From assembly GCA_964580995.1 (NCBI GenBank), contig CAZOMV010000139.1, positions 1 to 11,468 of the forward strand: a stretch of DNA of 11,468 nt, written 5' to 3'. This document shows positions 1 to 7,287 of this stretch, piece by piece. Position 1 is the first letter of the stretch, and every line of letters starts with the position of its first letter. A model generated the notes under the pieces. That model saw only the letters and a list, made by a program, of their open reading frames with translations, had not been told where the DNA came from and did not search any database. The DNA comes from JAKJEP01 sp964580995. GTDB lineage: Bacteria > Planctomycetota > Phycisphaerae > Sedimentisphaerales > SM23-30. Position numbers and translations under genes: made by a program.

Positions 1-14
1 CGTGCGGGGCTGGG

Positions 15-149
15 ATAGGATGGCGGGGCAGGCCTTATCCTATGGCTTTCGATTGCTACTTTCGCCCCTTTGGGGCTTGGGGGGTGGTGGCTGGCCGAGG
101 TCCGGGGGCTTACGCCCCCGGCTAAGAAACATATGGCCCCTTCGGGGCC
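15..149. repeat. Cluster of four GC-rich hairpins (REP-like)
   Basis: Four inverted repeats follow one another. ATAGGAT (15-21) pairs with ATCCTAT (37-43). GCCCC (64-68) pairs with GGGGC (72-76) across TTT. CCGGGGGC (102-109) pairs with GCCCCCGG (114-121) across TTAC. GGCCCC (135-140) pairs with GGGGCC (144-149) across TTC. All stems are perfect. The short loops and dense packing resemble REP-type dispersed intergenic repeats, which is an inference because only one copy is visible. No U-tract follows any stem, so a classical terminator is unlikely. Confidence 0.6.
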
Positions 150-182
150 TGCGGAGAAAGAGCCGGCCAAGCGGAAGATAAG

Positions 183-277
183 AATAGGACGTATAGGACA
201 AATGGGACCTATAGGCCAAGATAGCCGAGATGGACGGAATGGAATAAGTGAGAAAGTGAGAGGGTGAGAAGGTGGGG
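183..277. repeat. Two degenerate short-period arrays (9 bp, then 8 bp)
   Basis: From 183 to 217 four units of about nine bases share the core (A/T)GG(A/C)C: AATAGGAC, GTATAGGAC, AAATGGGAC and CTATAGGCC. From 246 to 277 four octamers run in register: AAGTGAGA, AAGTGAGA, GGGTGAGA and AGGTGGGG. The period is not a multiple of three in the second array, and no ribosome binding site or real gene overlaps, so these are not coding repeats. Confidence 0.55.
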
Positions 278-481
278 CTGAGAAGCAGGCACGGCCTACG
301 GCGAAAACGCCGCGGGCGTTATACGCATTTTACGCTCCTGTTGGTCGCTTCCTGCTTCGCGAGAAAGGCAGCACAGAGCCGCCGTCCGCAGGACCGACGC
401 GAGGGTGGATGGCAAGTTGACGGTTCCTTCTGAACCTGCCTTAGAGTTAGAGAAGGGGAAATGGGGGGTGCTGCGCGAGAA

Positions 482-513
482 CAGTTGAGCAGTAGATCCG
501 GTGATCAGTTGAG
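482..513. repeat. Degenerate octamer array (CAGTTGAG type)
   Basis: Four consecutive octamers read CAGTTGAG, CAGTAGAT, CCGGTGAT and CAGTTGAG. The first and fourth are identical and the middle two keep the same register. This is a separate motif from the octamers at 246-277, although the period is the same. Confidence 0.45.
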
Positions 514-585
514 AAGAAAAGAAATCAGAATGCTGGAGGATGAAAAAGAATAAGACAAGCTGAAGCTTGAACTCAAAACAGAAGA

Positions 586-613
586 TGGATTCCCGCCTCC
601 GCGGGAATGACAG
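586..613. repeat. ATTCC palindromic repeat, copy 1
   Basis: A perfect 8-bp stem, ATTCCCGC (589-596) with GCGGGAAT (601-608), closes on the loop CTCC. It is flanked by TGG on the left and GACA on the right, as in the other copies. The pattern ATTCCC-N8-GGGAAT matches the arms of dispersed repeats such as Neisseria dRS3, although similar palindromes occur in many bacteria. Directly after it, CAGGA (611-615) and TCCTG (620-624) form a further small hairpin leading into copy 2. Confidence 0.75.
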
Positions 614-622
614 GAAAAATCC

Positions 623-650
623 TGGATTCCTGCTTTCGCAGGAATGACCA
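623..650. repeat. ATTCC palindromic repeat, copy 2
   Basis: ATTCCTGC (626-633) pairs perfectly with GCAGGAAT (638-645) across the loop TTTC, flanked by TGG and GACCA. Compared with copy 1, the sixth stem pair is T-A rather than C-G: both arms changed together. It shares the upstream AAAAATC with copy 3. Confidence 0.75.
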
Positions 651-810
651 GCGGGCGATCATTCGTTTAGTATTCACATTATGTGTATAAGGGATGAGAA
701 GATTGGTGGGGCAAGTGGACAAGAGTCCAATTTTCTCGACGCGAGTGCAGATGAAAAGTAGACGCTTCAGCTGGGCGCTGTGTCAGGCAATACGGGGGTG
801 AATAAAAATC

Positions 811-838
811 TGGATTCCTGCTTCCGCAGGAATGACCA
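811..838. repeat. ATTCC palindromic repeat, copy 3
   Basis: ATTCCTGC (814-821) pairs with GCAGGAAT (826-833) across the loop TTCC. This copy differs from copy 2 by one loop base only, and lies in the same orientation. The identity extends to the GACCA on the right and AAAAATC on the left. Confidence 0.75.
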
Positions 839-869
839 TCGGACCCTTACCTGTTATATGGAGGATGAG

Positions 870-914
870 TATATTCGAACGAGTTCGATATAAAGATGGT
901 ATGCGGAGCATACC
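870..914. repeat. Double-hairpin element
   Basis: TATAT-T-CGAAC (870-880) pairs with GTTCG-ATATA (883-892), leaving one bulged T. Five bases on, GGTATGC (898-904) pairs perfectly with GCATACC (908-914) across GGA. The two hairpins look like one compact unit and sit directly next to the truncated fourth ATTCC palindrome. It may be a second mobile repeat family; no open frame is present. Confidence 0.5.
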
Positions 915-923
915 CTACCGGAA

Positions 924-939
924 TTCGCAGGAATGACCA
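924..939. repeat. ATTCC palindromic repeat, copy 4 (right half only)
   Basis: TTCGCAGGAATGACCA is identical to the loop end, right arm and right flank of copy 2, but the left arm is missing and is replaced by CTACCGGAA. The copy is therefore truncated at its loop, next to the double-hairpin element. Confidence 0.6.
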
Positions 940-983
940 ATGGACGAGGGAATGGAATATGGGGACGTAAAAGGAACCGCGTG

Positions 984-997
984 TGCAGCAAGCTGCA
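984..997 (-). terminator. Weak hairpin after the CotH-protein gene
   Basis: TGCAGC and GCTGCA form a 6-bp stem with almost no loop, 12 bases past the minus-strand stop codon. Read on the minus strand it is followed within ten bases by TTCCTTTT, not by a clean U-tract. The position suits a terminator but the structure is poor. Confidence 0.2.
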
Positions 998-1008
998 TAT
1001 CCCTTTAT

Positions 1009-4000
1009 TTAATAGCCGGGGGTGGGGGGGGTTGCGGTCCAGTTTGCCGGGTTGTTGCCGGAGAGGGCGGGGGTGGTTCGCTGGAGGGAGTCGCCGGAGC
1101 CGTCCGGGCTGGCGGGCCAGGGGGTCTGATCGAAATAGATGGCCTCGTCCTGGATGATCCAGGAGACCGGATCCCCGGCCTGATCGGGGGCCTGGGGTTT
1201 TTCCAGCGCGAGCCGCTCACCCTCGTTGGCCAGGCTGCCGGACCAGGGACCGAGGATGAGAATGCCACCCGGATTATAGGAATTTTGGAAACTGCTCAGG
1301 CGGGCGGCATCCACGAGCGGGTCGAAACCGACGATCAGAATTCTTTCGTAGGGGGCCAGCGAAAGCCCGGCTGGGAAGGTATAGGTGATCCCGCCGGCCA
1401 GGTGCCAGGTGCCGACGGCATTTTCCAGTACGATTGCGGCGGCTGTGGGATTGTACAATTCAAGATACTCCTCCTCCGAATCCAGGGGATGATACATGAT
1501 TTCGTCGATCACCACCGATTGAAGGGGGGTTTGATTGGAGCCGTCGCGGGAAGGGGGCATCGTCTGCCAGTAGGCCCCGCCGTCCGGGTAGCGGCCCAGC
1601 GAGACGGATTGATCCTGTCCTGCAAATTGGACGGCATCGACCACGCGGTCACTGCCGTCGCCGGGCAGATACGAAAGGAACAACGTTTCGCCGGCCTTGT
1701 TGAGGCCGAAACCGGAGGTGATCGGATTATGGAAATCGTTCACCTCATCAAAACTGGCGCGGCTGAGTCCGGCTAGTAAGGTGCCAGGGATGGCCCACTT
1801 TTGCAGGGAGTTGCTATCGTCGCTGAGATACCAGTCGGTCAGGGGGAGGGCGGCGGCGGTGGTGTTATACAGCTCGATCCAGTCGTTGGAATCGTACTGG
1901 GGATGGGCCGGGTCGGAATAATCGGTATGGGCCATGAGTTCGTTCAAGACCACGGTGGGGGCGAGGGGGATATCATCCTGGCCGGGCGAGCCGCCGAGGT
2001 AGCTGCTCATCCGCCAGTTGCCGCCGTAGTTGAGCGAGCCGTCCGGTTCGGCTGCGAGGGCCGATGCGAGGGGCACCAGCGAATGGCCTGCGCCATCGGC
2101 GGCCGGCGGCCAGAGGCGCCCGGTCTGGTAGGTATATTCCACGATCACACCGTTCCAGGTATCTTCCAGCCGGATTATTTCTCCGGTGTTGGATAACTTG
2201 CCGGAATAGGTTCCCGCGATGTGAGTGGACCCCTGGGTGCCGTAGCGGGATTCGAAGGCCGCCTGATTCCGGACCACCAGCGTAAATTCGCCCGGGGCGA
2301 GGGCGGTGAGGCTGCCGCTGCCGAAGGCGAAGGTGATGCCGCTGGTGAAGGAGGCATAGGTCAAGTCGATGGAATCCTGCCCCGTGTTTTTCAGCTCGAT
2401 AAATTCAAACTCGTTATTATCGAGATTCAGCTCACCGGCTGCCAGGTCCGGGGGGGCGGGATTGTACATCATCTCGGTGATTCGCAGGTTTTCCAGAATA
2501 TAGGCGGAGAGCGGCTGGCCCGCGGTGAACTGGATCGGCGGTGACCAGTGGCTCCAGCGGCCGGTGTTGTCCTTCATGCGGCAGCGGACCCGGTAGGTTT
2601 TGCCTTCCTCGACGGCGGCGGCGGGAATCGTGATGCTGTTTTGATAGGCGGGCATCTCTTCGGTTTCCCAGACGGGGGTGATTTCATATTTGCCCGGCCG
2701 GGTGAAATAATTCACCGACTGGTCGGATGTGCCGGCCATGGCGCTCAGGCTGGCGTCAAAAAAGGCGTCCGTACTCTCCGTCAACGAACGATTCAGCAAC
2801 TGGACCGCGATGATATTGTCGCCCGCCTCCAGATATTCCGCCGCATTGGGAAGGATGAACTCTACAAAGCCGGTGTTTTCTATTGACGTATTGGCAATCT
2901 CGTAATAAGCCAGCTCGGCCCCGGGAACATTCTCCCCCTCCACATGCACGCCGTTGATCCATACGTTGATGCCGTCGTCATATTTTACCAGCAATTTCAG
3001 CGAATCGATGGTATCCAGGGTATCGGCGGTTACCGTAAACACCTTGCGCAGATACACCGTCGTATAGTTGTACCGCATATCGTCCAGGTTGGTGACGATA
3101 AAGCTCTCGCCATAACCGATGGCGGCATTGCCTGTCAGCCAGTTGCTGGAACCGGGATCATCGTTGAATCCCAGCGTCCGCCACAAGCCCGGCGTGGCGG
3201 ACGGTTCTGCCGATCCCTTGAAATATTTCCATTCGGTCCCCGCGGCGATCAGTTCGCCTCCCGCCGGTGCTGCTGCGATCCGGGCACTGGCCTCCACCTG
3301 GCCGAGCCGCCATTGCATGGCGCCAAAAGTTCCGCTGCCCTGCGGATCGCTGAAGGGGCTGGTCTGGAAGGTGAGATTGTTCGCCGGGAAAGCCGGGTCG
3401 CCGGTGGCGGTAATGGCGGGTGTGTCCGGGATGGCAGGGTCATAGGCCATCGAATCGAGCCGGGCGCCGCCGCCCCCGGTTGGTTTGATGTAATCTTTCA
3501 TCATCTGGACCATGCCCGCGAAATCCGGCGTCACTAAATTCGGATTTTGATAGTATTTACCGCGAAGATCCACTTCCGACGGGTACGGATTGATTGGGTA
3601 GCCCCGCCCGATGGTGTTCAGCAGCGGATTCCAGTCCCACATGGCCCGGTTGGCGTTGATAAACGAGGGACCGCCGTTGGGGTCGGTGATCAGGGCCGCG
3701 TATTCATCGATCAACTGCCAGCCCTGCCCGGTATTGAACAGCAGGTCGCGAAGTTCACGCACACGGTTCCTATAGCCGATTTGATAGTCCGGGAAATTCA
3801 GGACCTGTTCCCAGATGACTCCGCCATTGTTCCACGCGCCGTCATTCCACGACAGATCGATATCCCAGGGCAGCAGCGACCATTGATTCGTTTCCGAGTT
3901 ATGATAATAGATGCAGTTCCAGCCGTCATTCAGATCATAATGATGCAGGCCGTGCACCAGGGCACGAAACGTGTAATAGGACTCCAGATCCGCGTTCGCT

Positions 4001-7000
4001 TGCCATTGCTCCGCCGAGTAACCGGGATACGAATTGCGAAAACTGCTTAGATCGGACCCGTCGGTTACCTGGGTTGTACACTGGTTGGTTTTGTTAGGCC
4101 CGGTTCCGCCCATTTTATAGACGTTCCCGTCCGGCAGGCCGTGTTCGTCCAGGAAATTGCCGTCCGGCTGCTCGACGGCCATATACAAGCCCCAGAAATC
4201 GCCGTCATACTGCGTGGGGCCGGTTTCCCCGGCGCTGTCGATCACCCGGTAATGTATCCAGTTGGTGTGGCAGCCCGGTACGCCGGCCAGATTGAACAGC
4301 TTGAAACCCACCGCCTCGAACATGCCTTCGTCGCCCCGGTAATTGCCGTTGTAATCCCACATCGACAGACAGAAGGAAAAGTTCATCTTATCCCATTTTT
4401 GCTGGTATTTCTGGCCGTAATCGTCCCTGGCCTGGAAATAGTGGCCCCGGTTAAAGTCGAACTTCCACTTGTTCTTGCCCCATCTATACGCCGACCACCA
4501 GCCCCGGACCCGGTACCAGATGTTATCATACACCACCCCATCATAAACCAGTGTGCCCGACCACTGGTACCAGCCGGCGGCGGGACTGGCGGGATCAATA
4601 TAATCAAACTGCCACTGCTGAATATCATCCGCTTTGGCGAGCAGTTGATAGACAGGCAGTGAATCCATTACCTCCGGGCCGTATTCGACCACCTCCGCTT
4701 GGGCCGGATCGTCGCTGCCCGGCTGAATCGCACCGCTCCAGGCTGGGACGCCGTCAAAGACGAAATAGGCGAAGTTCGGCTGGGGATCGTCCGCGTAGGG
4801 TACGCGCACGCTTAGGGCGGCAGTATCGGTTACTGTAATCCGGTAGCGGACCAGCCGGCGATGTATCTGCATTGCGCCTGGTAACTGGACCGAATAAACA
4901 TCATCCCCGGCGATCAGGTCCCCGTTCTGGCCGTCATCGTGCATGGCGACATCCACCCAATTCATTTCATAGGCCGGATCGATGAGCCGGGTATTGCTGC
5001 CCGATTCGGTATATTGATAGCGGATATAGTTGCCCGGGTCCACCAGTTGATAGCTCAAAATCACGCCGGCCACGCCGTCGGGGTCCGTGACTTTCGCGGT
5101 AATGGCCACTCCCTCTGCCGAATGGGGTTCTTGGGGGCTATGCTTCACCTGTCGAATCTGGGGCGGCATATTTTCCGCGTACACCGAATTCTGCGCCCCC
5201 GGCGTGGGAAACGCCGACCGCCAGCTTCCGCCCAGGTCGTTGTCCAGAAACGGATGGGCCAGTTGGATCGCCGCCCCTGAACCGTCGTAGGTCAACGAAT
5301 CGCCCACGATCGGCCAGGGAAAGCCAAGCTGATACTCCACCTGATCCACTTCCAGACCTTCGTTATTGCACAGCTCGAGCTTTTCCCCCTCATTTTTCAG
5401 CTTGCCTTCGTATGGCCCGTAGATTTTCTCCGAGGCAACGCCGAATTTACTTGCGATTACCGAAGGATTCTGGGCCACCACCAGATAGTCACCGCCTGCC
5501 AAAAGGGTACCGGCTGGAAACGCATAGCTCACGCCGTTGCAGAAGCTCCACCCCGAAAGATCGATCGAATCTCCCGTGGTATTATACAGTTCGATAAACT
5601 CCGCCAGTTCCGTTTTGACATCCGGATCGTAGTGAATTTCATTCATGACGATCCCGCCGGGCAGATAGGTTCCGGCGGCCTGGGCGATCTGATTGCTCTG
5701 TACCTGTACCGCCTGCCAGCCCGGTTTGCTCCAGTCCGCGATGGCTTTAAAATCGATCAAGTGCGGCCCGGTGGACAGATTGCCCTGCACTTCGCCGGTA
5801 TTCCGCCATACCCCCTGGTCCACCCGCCATTGCCCGCCGGCATCCACTGCTTCCCGCGGCTGAATGTTTACCTGCACCGAACCGGCGGTATCGGTGTAGG
5901 TCCCGGTTACCTGTGTGGTCTGATTTTCAAGGATCGTTACCATCCGGCTGCCGGCCTTGTACCAGTTCGATATCTCACTGAAATCGATCCGATGCGTCCC
6001 GACCGTCAGGTCTTCCACCGTCGCCCCGCTCGGCTGCCACGGCCCGCCATCGATCTTCCATTGCCCGCCGGCGTTGATAGCCGCCTGTGGGGCAATGGTC
6101 ACCCGCACCGCATTGGTCCAGTTTTCCAGCCAGTTGCCCGCCAGGTAGCCCATGTCCAGCAAATCGATGGTACCATCCCCGTTGAAGTCTCCGCACCGGT
6201 TGTCGGTGCAGTTCAGGATGGACTGGCTGTATAGCATCGCAATTTCCTGGCCGCTCAGGGTGCGGTTCCAGATGGCGATTTCATCCACATCCCCCGCCCA
6301 GAAGCGGCCCCCCCCAAATTCAGGGACACTTTTAGCGATGAACAAATCCGCGGGATACGAGCTTTGCAGGCCGGACATGGTTACTTTCCGGCCATCCTGG
6401 ATACCATCCAGATAAAGCGTAATCCCGGTTCCATCGTGGGTTACTGCGATATGGTGCCATACCCCCGTGGATACCCCGCCCGGTGTTCCGGTTGTGTTTC
6501 CCGCATAACTGGGATAATCCTCATTAGCCATCCAGGACATGACACTCTGATCCGAATGCACCATCAGGGTATAAGCGCGATAGTTGCTTCCCGTCACAAT
6601 CCGCTTTTCTTTGCTGACCAGTGTTTCGTAATTTTTCCCCGGTCCCGGCACCTTCACCCAGGCGGCGATGGTAATATGGGGAAAACAATCGAGGCTCAAA
6701 TCATGCCCGGCATTGATCCAGTCCGATAATCCGTTGAATCGCAGAGCACCCGTCGGCTGACCGGACCGGCCGGCACAACCATTGCTGGTAAAACTGAATC
6801 CGCCTTGTAAAGAGCCGTCGTTTCCCATCCCTGAGCTGTCATGGGCCACCGTTCCTTCGGTCTCGTTGAACTGCCAGTAGGCTACCAACCCATCTGCAGA
6901 TACCCCGCTGGTCAGCCATTGTTCGGCGAACAGGCTGAAATCCTCATAATTTACATCGCAATCCCCCGTTAAATCCCCAACCGGACATCCTGCCATGACA

Positions 7001-7053
7001 GCAGAACAACTCACCAGAATCAGCACTAAAAAGAGCAAAACCACTCGGTACAT
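1009..7053 (-). CDS. Large secreted CotH-kinase/LamG/lamin-tail-domain protein
   Basis: This 2014-residue exported protein probably acts at the cell surface or outside. A signal peptide (1-22) has a ten-residue hydrophobic core. LVSC and MAGC could also be read as lipoboxes, so lipoprotein status is open. Order: dockerin-like half (22-47, GDLTGDCDVN...WL); LamG fold (52-281); second dockerin-like half (285-311, GDFNGDGTID...WL); two related modules with AGGQW and IDF (315-387, 391-465); lamin-tail domain (466-625); Ig-like DPDG region (630-755); CotH kinase-like domain (about 795-1110, with RVRGWW, GLYMAVEQ and the acidic PWDIDLSW at 1062); lectin-like fold with YDDGINVWINGV (1272-1439); Fn3-like segment (1450-1512); three more lamin-tail domains (1515-1690, 1699-1840, 1845-2014). 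No C-terminal sorting signal is seen. I chose the start at 7053: it has GGAG nine bases upstream and gives a normal signal peptide. The ATG at 7098 adds 15 residues but lies about eight bases from the predicted transcript start, without a ribosome site. Domain names come from motifs and exact borders are approximate. Confidence 0.93.
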   Translation of the reverse strand: MYRVVLLFLVLILVSCSAVMAGCPVGDLTGDCDVNYEDFSLFAEQWLTSGVSADGLVAYWQFNETEGTVAHDSSGMGNDGSLQGGFSFTSNGCAGRSGQPTGALRFNGLSDWINAGHDLSLDCFPHITIAAWVKVPGPGKNYETLVSKEKRIVTGSNYRAYTLMVHSDQSVMSWMANEDYPSYAGNTTGTPGGVSTGVWHHIAVTHDGTGITLYLDGIQDGRKVTMSGLQSSYPADLFIAKSVPEFGGGRFWAGDVDEIAIWNRTLSGQEIAMLYSQSILNCTDNRCGDFNGDGTIDLLDMGYLAGNWLENWTNAVRVTIAPQAAINAGGQWKIDGGPWQPSGATVEDLTVGTHRIDFSEISNWYKAGSRMVTILENQTTQVTGTYTDTAGSVQVNIQPREAVDAGGQWRVDQGVWRNTGEVQGNLSTGPHLIDFKAIADWSKPGWQAVQVQSNQIAQAAGTYLPGGIVMNEIHYDPDVKTELAEFIELYNTTGDSIDLSGWSFCNGVSYAFPAGTLLAGGDYLVVAQNPSVIASKFGVASEKIYGPYEGKLKNEGEKLELCNNEGLEVDQVEYQLGFPWPIVGDSLTYDGSGAAIQLAHPFLDNDLGGSWRSAFPTPGAQNSVYAENMPPQIRQVKHSPQEPHSAEGVAITAKVTDPDGVAGVILSYQLVDPGNYIRYQYTESGSNTRLIDPAYEMNWVDVAMHDDGQNGDLIAGDDVYSVQLPGAMQIHRRLVRYRITVTDTAALSVRVPYADDPQPNFAYFVFDGVPAWSGAIQPGSDDPAQAEVVEYGPEVMDSLPVYQLLAKADDIQQWQFDYIDPASPAAGWYQWSGTLVYDGVVYDNIWYRVRGWWSAYRWGKNKWKFDFNRGHYFQARDDYGQKYQQKWDKMNFSFCLSMWDYNGNYRGDEGMFEAVGFKLFNLAGVPGCHTNWIHYRVIDSAGETGPTQYDGDFWGLYMAVEQPDGNFLDEHGLPDGNVYKMGGTGPNKTNQCTTQVTDGSDLSSFRNSYPGYSAEQWQANADLESYYTFRALVHGLHHYDLNDGWNCIYYHNSETNQWSLLPWDIDLSWNDGAWNNGGVIWEQVLNFPDYQIGYRNRVRELRDLLFNTGQGWQLIDEYAALITDPNGGPSFINANRAMWDWNPLLNTIGRGYPINPYPSEVDLRGKYYQNPNLVTPDFAGMVQMMKDYIKPTGGGGARLDSMAYDPAIPDTPAITATGDPAFPANNLTFQTSPFSDPQGSGTFGAMQWRLGQVEASARIAAAPAGGELIAAGTEWKYFKGSAEPSATPGLWRTLGFNDDPGSSNWLTGNAAIGYGESFIVTNLDDMRYNYTTVYLRKVFTVTADTLDTIDSLKLLVKYDDGINVWINGVHVEGENVPGAELAYYEIANTSIENTGFVEFILPNAAEYLEAGDNIIAVQLLNRSLTESTDAFFDASLSAMAGTSDQSVNYFTRPGKYEITPVWETEEMPAYQNSITIPAAAVEEGKTYRVRCRMKDNTGRWSHWSPPIQFTAGQPLSAYILENLRITEMMYNPAPPDLAAGELNLDNNEFEFIELKNTGQDSIDLTYASFTSGITFAFGSGSLTALAPGEFTLVVRNQAAFESRYGTQGSTHIAGTYSGKLSNTGEIIRLEDTWNGVIVEYTYQTGRLWPPAADGAGHSLVPLASALAAEPDGSLNYGGNWRMSSYLGGSPGQDDIPLAPTVVLNELMAHTDYSDPAHPQYDSNDWIELYNTTAAALPLTDWYLSDDSNSLQKWAIPGTLLAGLSRASFDEVNDFHNPITSGFGLNKAGETLFLSYLPGDGSDRVVDAVQFAGQDQSVSLGRYPDGGAYWQTMPPSRDGSNQTPLQSVVIDEIMYHPLDSEEEYLELYNPTAAAIVLENAVGTWHLAGGITYTFPAGLSLAPYERILIVGFDPLVDAARLSSFQNSYNPGGILILGPWSGSLANEGERLALEKPQAPDQAGDPVSWIIQDEAIYFDQTPWPASPDGSGDSLQRTTPALSGNNPANWTATPPTPGY

Positions 7054-7112
7054 CAACCGTTTCTCCACACTCCCGCGGTAATAAACAGAAAGTAACATAT
7101 GCTACAACCTAC

Positions 7113-7141
7113 ATTTTAGCTTTTATCCATATCTTTGTCAA
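7113..7141 (-). promoter_or_regulatory. Sigma70-type promoter of the CotH-protein gene
   Basis: On the minus strand TTGACA (7141-7136) is followed by a 17-base spacer and TAAAAT (7118-7113). The -35 matches consensus fully and the -10 differs at one base. Predicted transcription start is near 7106, leaving a leader of about 53 bases before the chosen ATG at 7053 and almost none before the ATG at 7098. The -35 overlaps a short direct repeat, TTGTC-AAC-TTGTC, at 7135-7147 on the plus strand, which could be an operator but may be chance. Confidence 0.7.
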
Positions 7142-7180
7142 CTTGTCTGCCTATTTATCGACTAAGATTTCAACCTGCTA

Positions 7181-7209
7181 TTGACGATAATGAAAAAAAT
7201 ACCTATGAT
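7181..7209 (+). promoter_or_regulatory. Sigma70-type promoter of mcsA-mcsB
   Basis: TTGACG (7181-7186), a 17-base spacer and TATGAT (7204-7209) give a strong housekeeping promoter with a predicted start near 7216 and a leader of about 72 bases. A second, weaker pair, TTTGGA (7243-7248) with an 18-base spacer and TATAAT (7267-7272), would start only about ten bases from the ATG. No CIRCE element or typical CtsR heptad repeat is visible, so regulation differs from the Firmicutes operon. Confidence 0.65.
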
Positions 7210-7287
7210 TTAGATGGAAAAGAATAGTAGGACCGCCTTTAAATTTGGAAAATATTCTTAAATACTTATAATATAGAGACTTATATT

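Larger units (their letters stand above)
1..1008. other. Gene-free, repeat-rich tract
   Basis: No open frame here has the look of a protein: short frames translate directly out of repeats (for example the plus-strand frame at 70-267 covers GC hairpins and a 9-bp array). The tract holds at least four kinds of small repeat, listed separately. The stretches 278-481, 514-585, 651-810 and 839-869 show nothing I recognise. The tract begins just beyond the stop codon of the minus-strand CotH gene, so it is downstream of that gene. What lies to the left of the window is unknown. Confidence 0.7.

Noticed and set aside
70..267. A 65-codon plus-strand frame
   Set aside because: It is read through GC hairpins and a 9-bp repeat array; no ribosome site and no protein-like composition.
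716..729. TGGAC-AAGA-GTCCA hairpin followed by ATTTTC
   Set aside because: The stem has only five pairs, the T-run is short, and no gene ends just upstream, so it is not a supportable terminator.
586..939. Possible CRISPR array
   Set aside because: Copies are self-palindromic, spaced irregularly (about 10 to 160 bases), and one is truncated; no cas gene is near.
940..6729. Many long plus-strand open frames opposite the CotH-protein gene
   Set aside because: They are antisense shadows of a GC-rich gene whose minus-strand translation shows clear domains throughout; their products show no recognisable domains and are low in complexity.
7135..7147. CtsR-type operator near the mcsAB promoter
   Set aside because: The TTGTC repeats have a period of 8, while CtsR heptads repeat every 10 bases and have a different core; no ctsR gene is seen.
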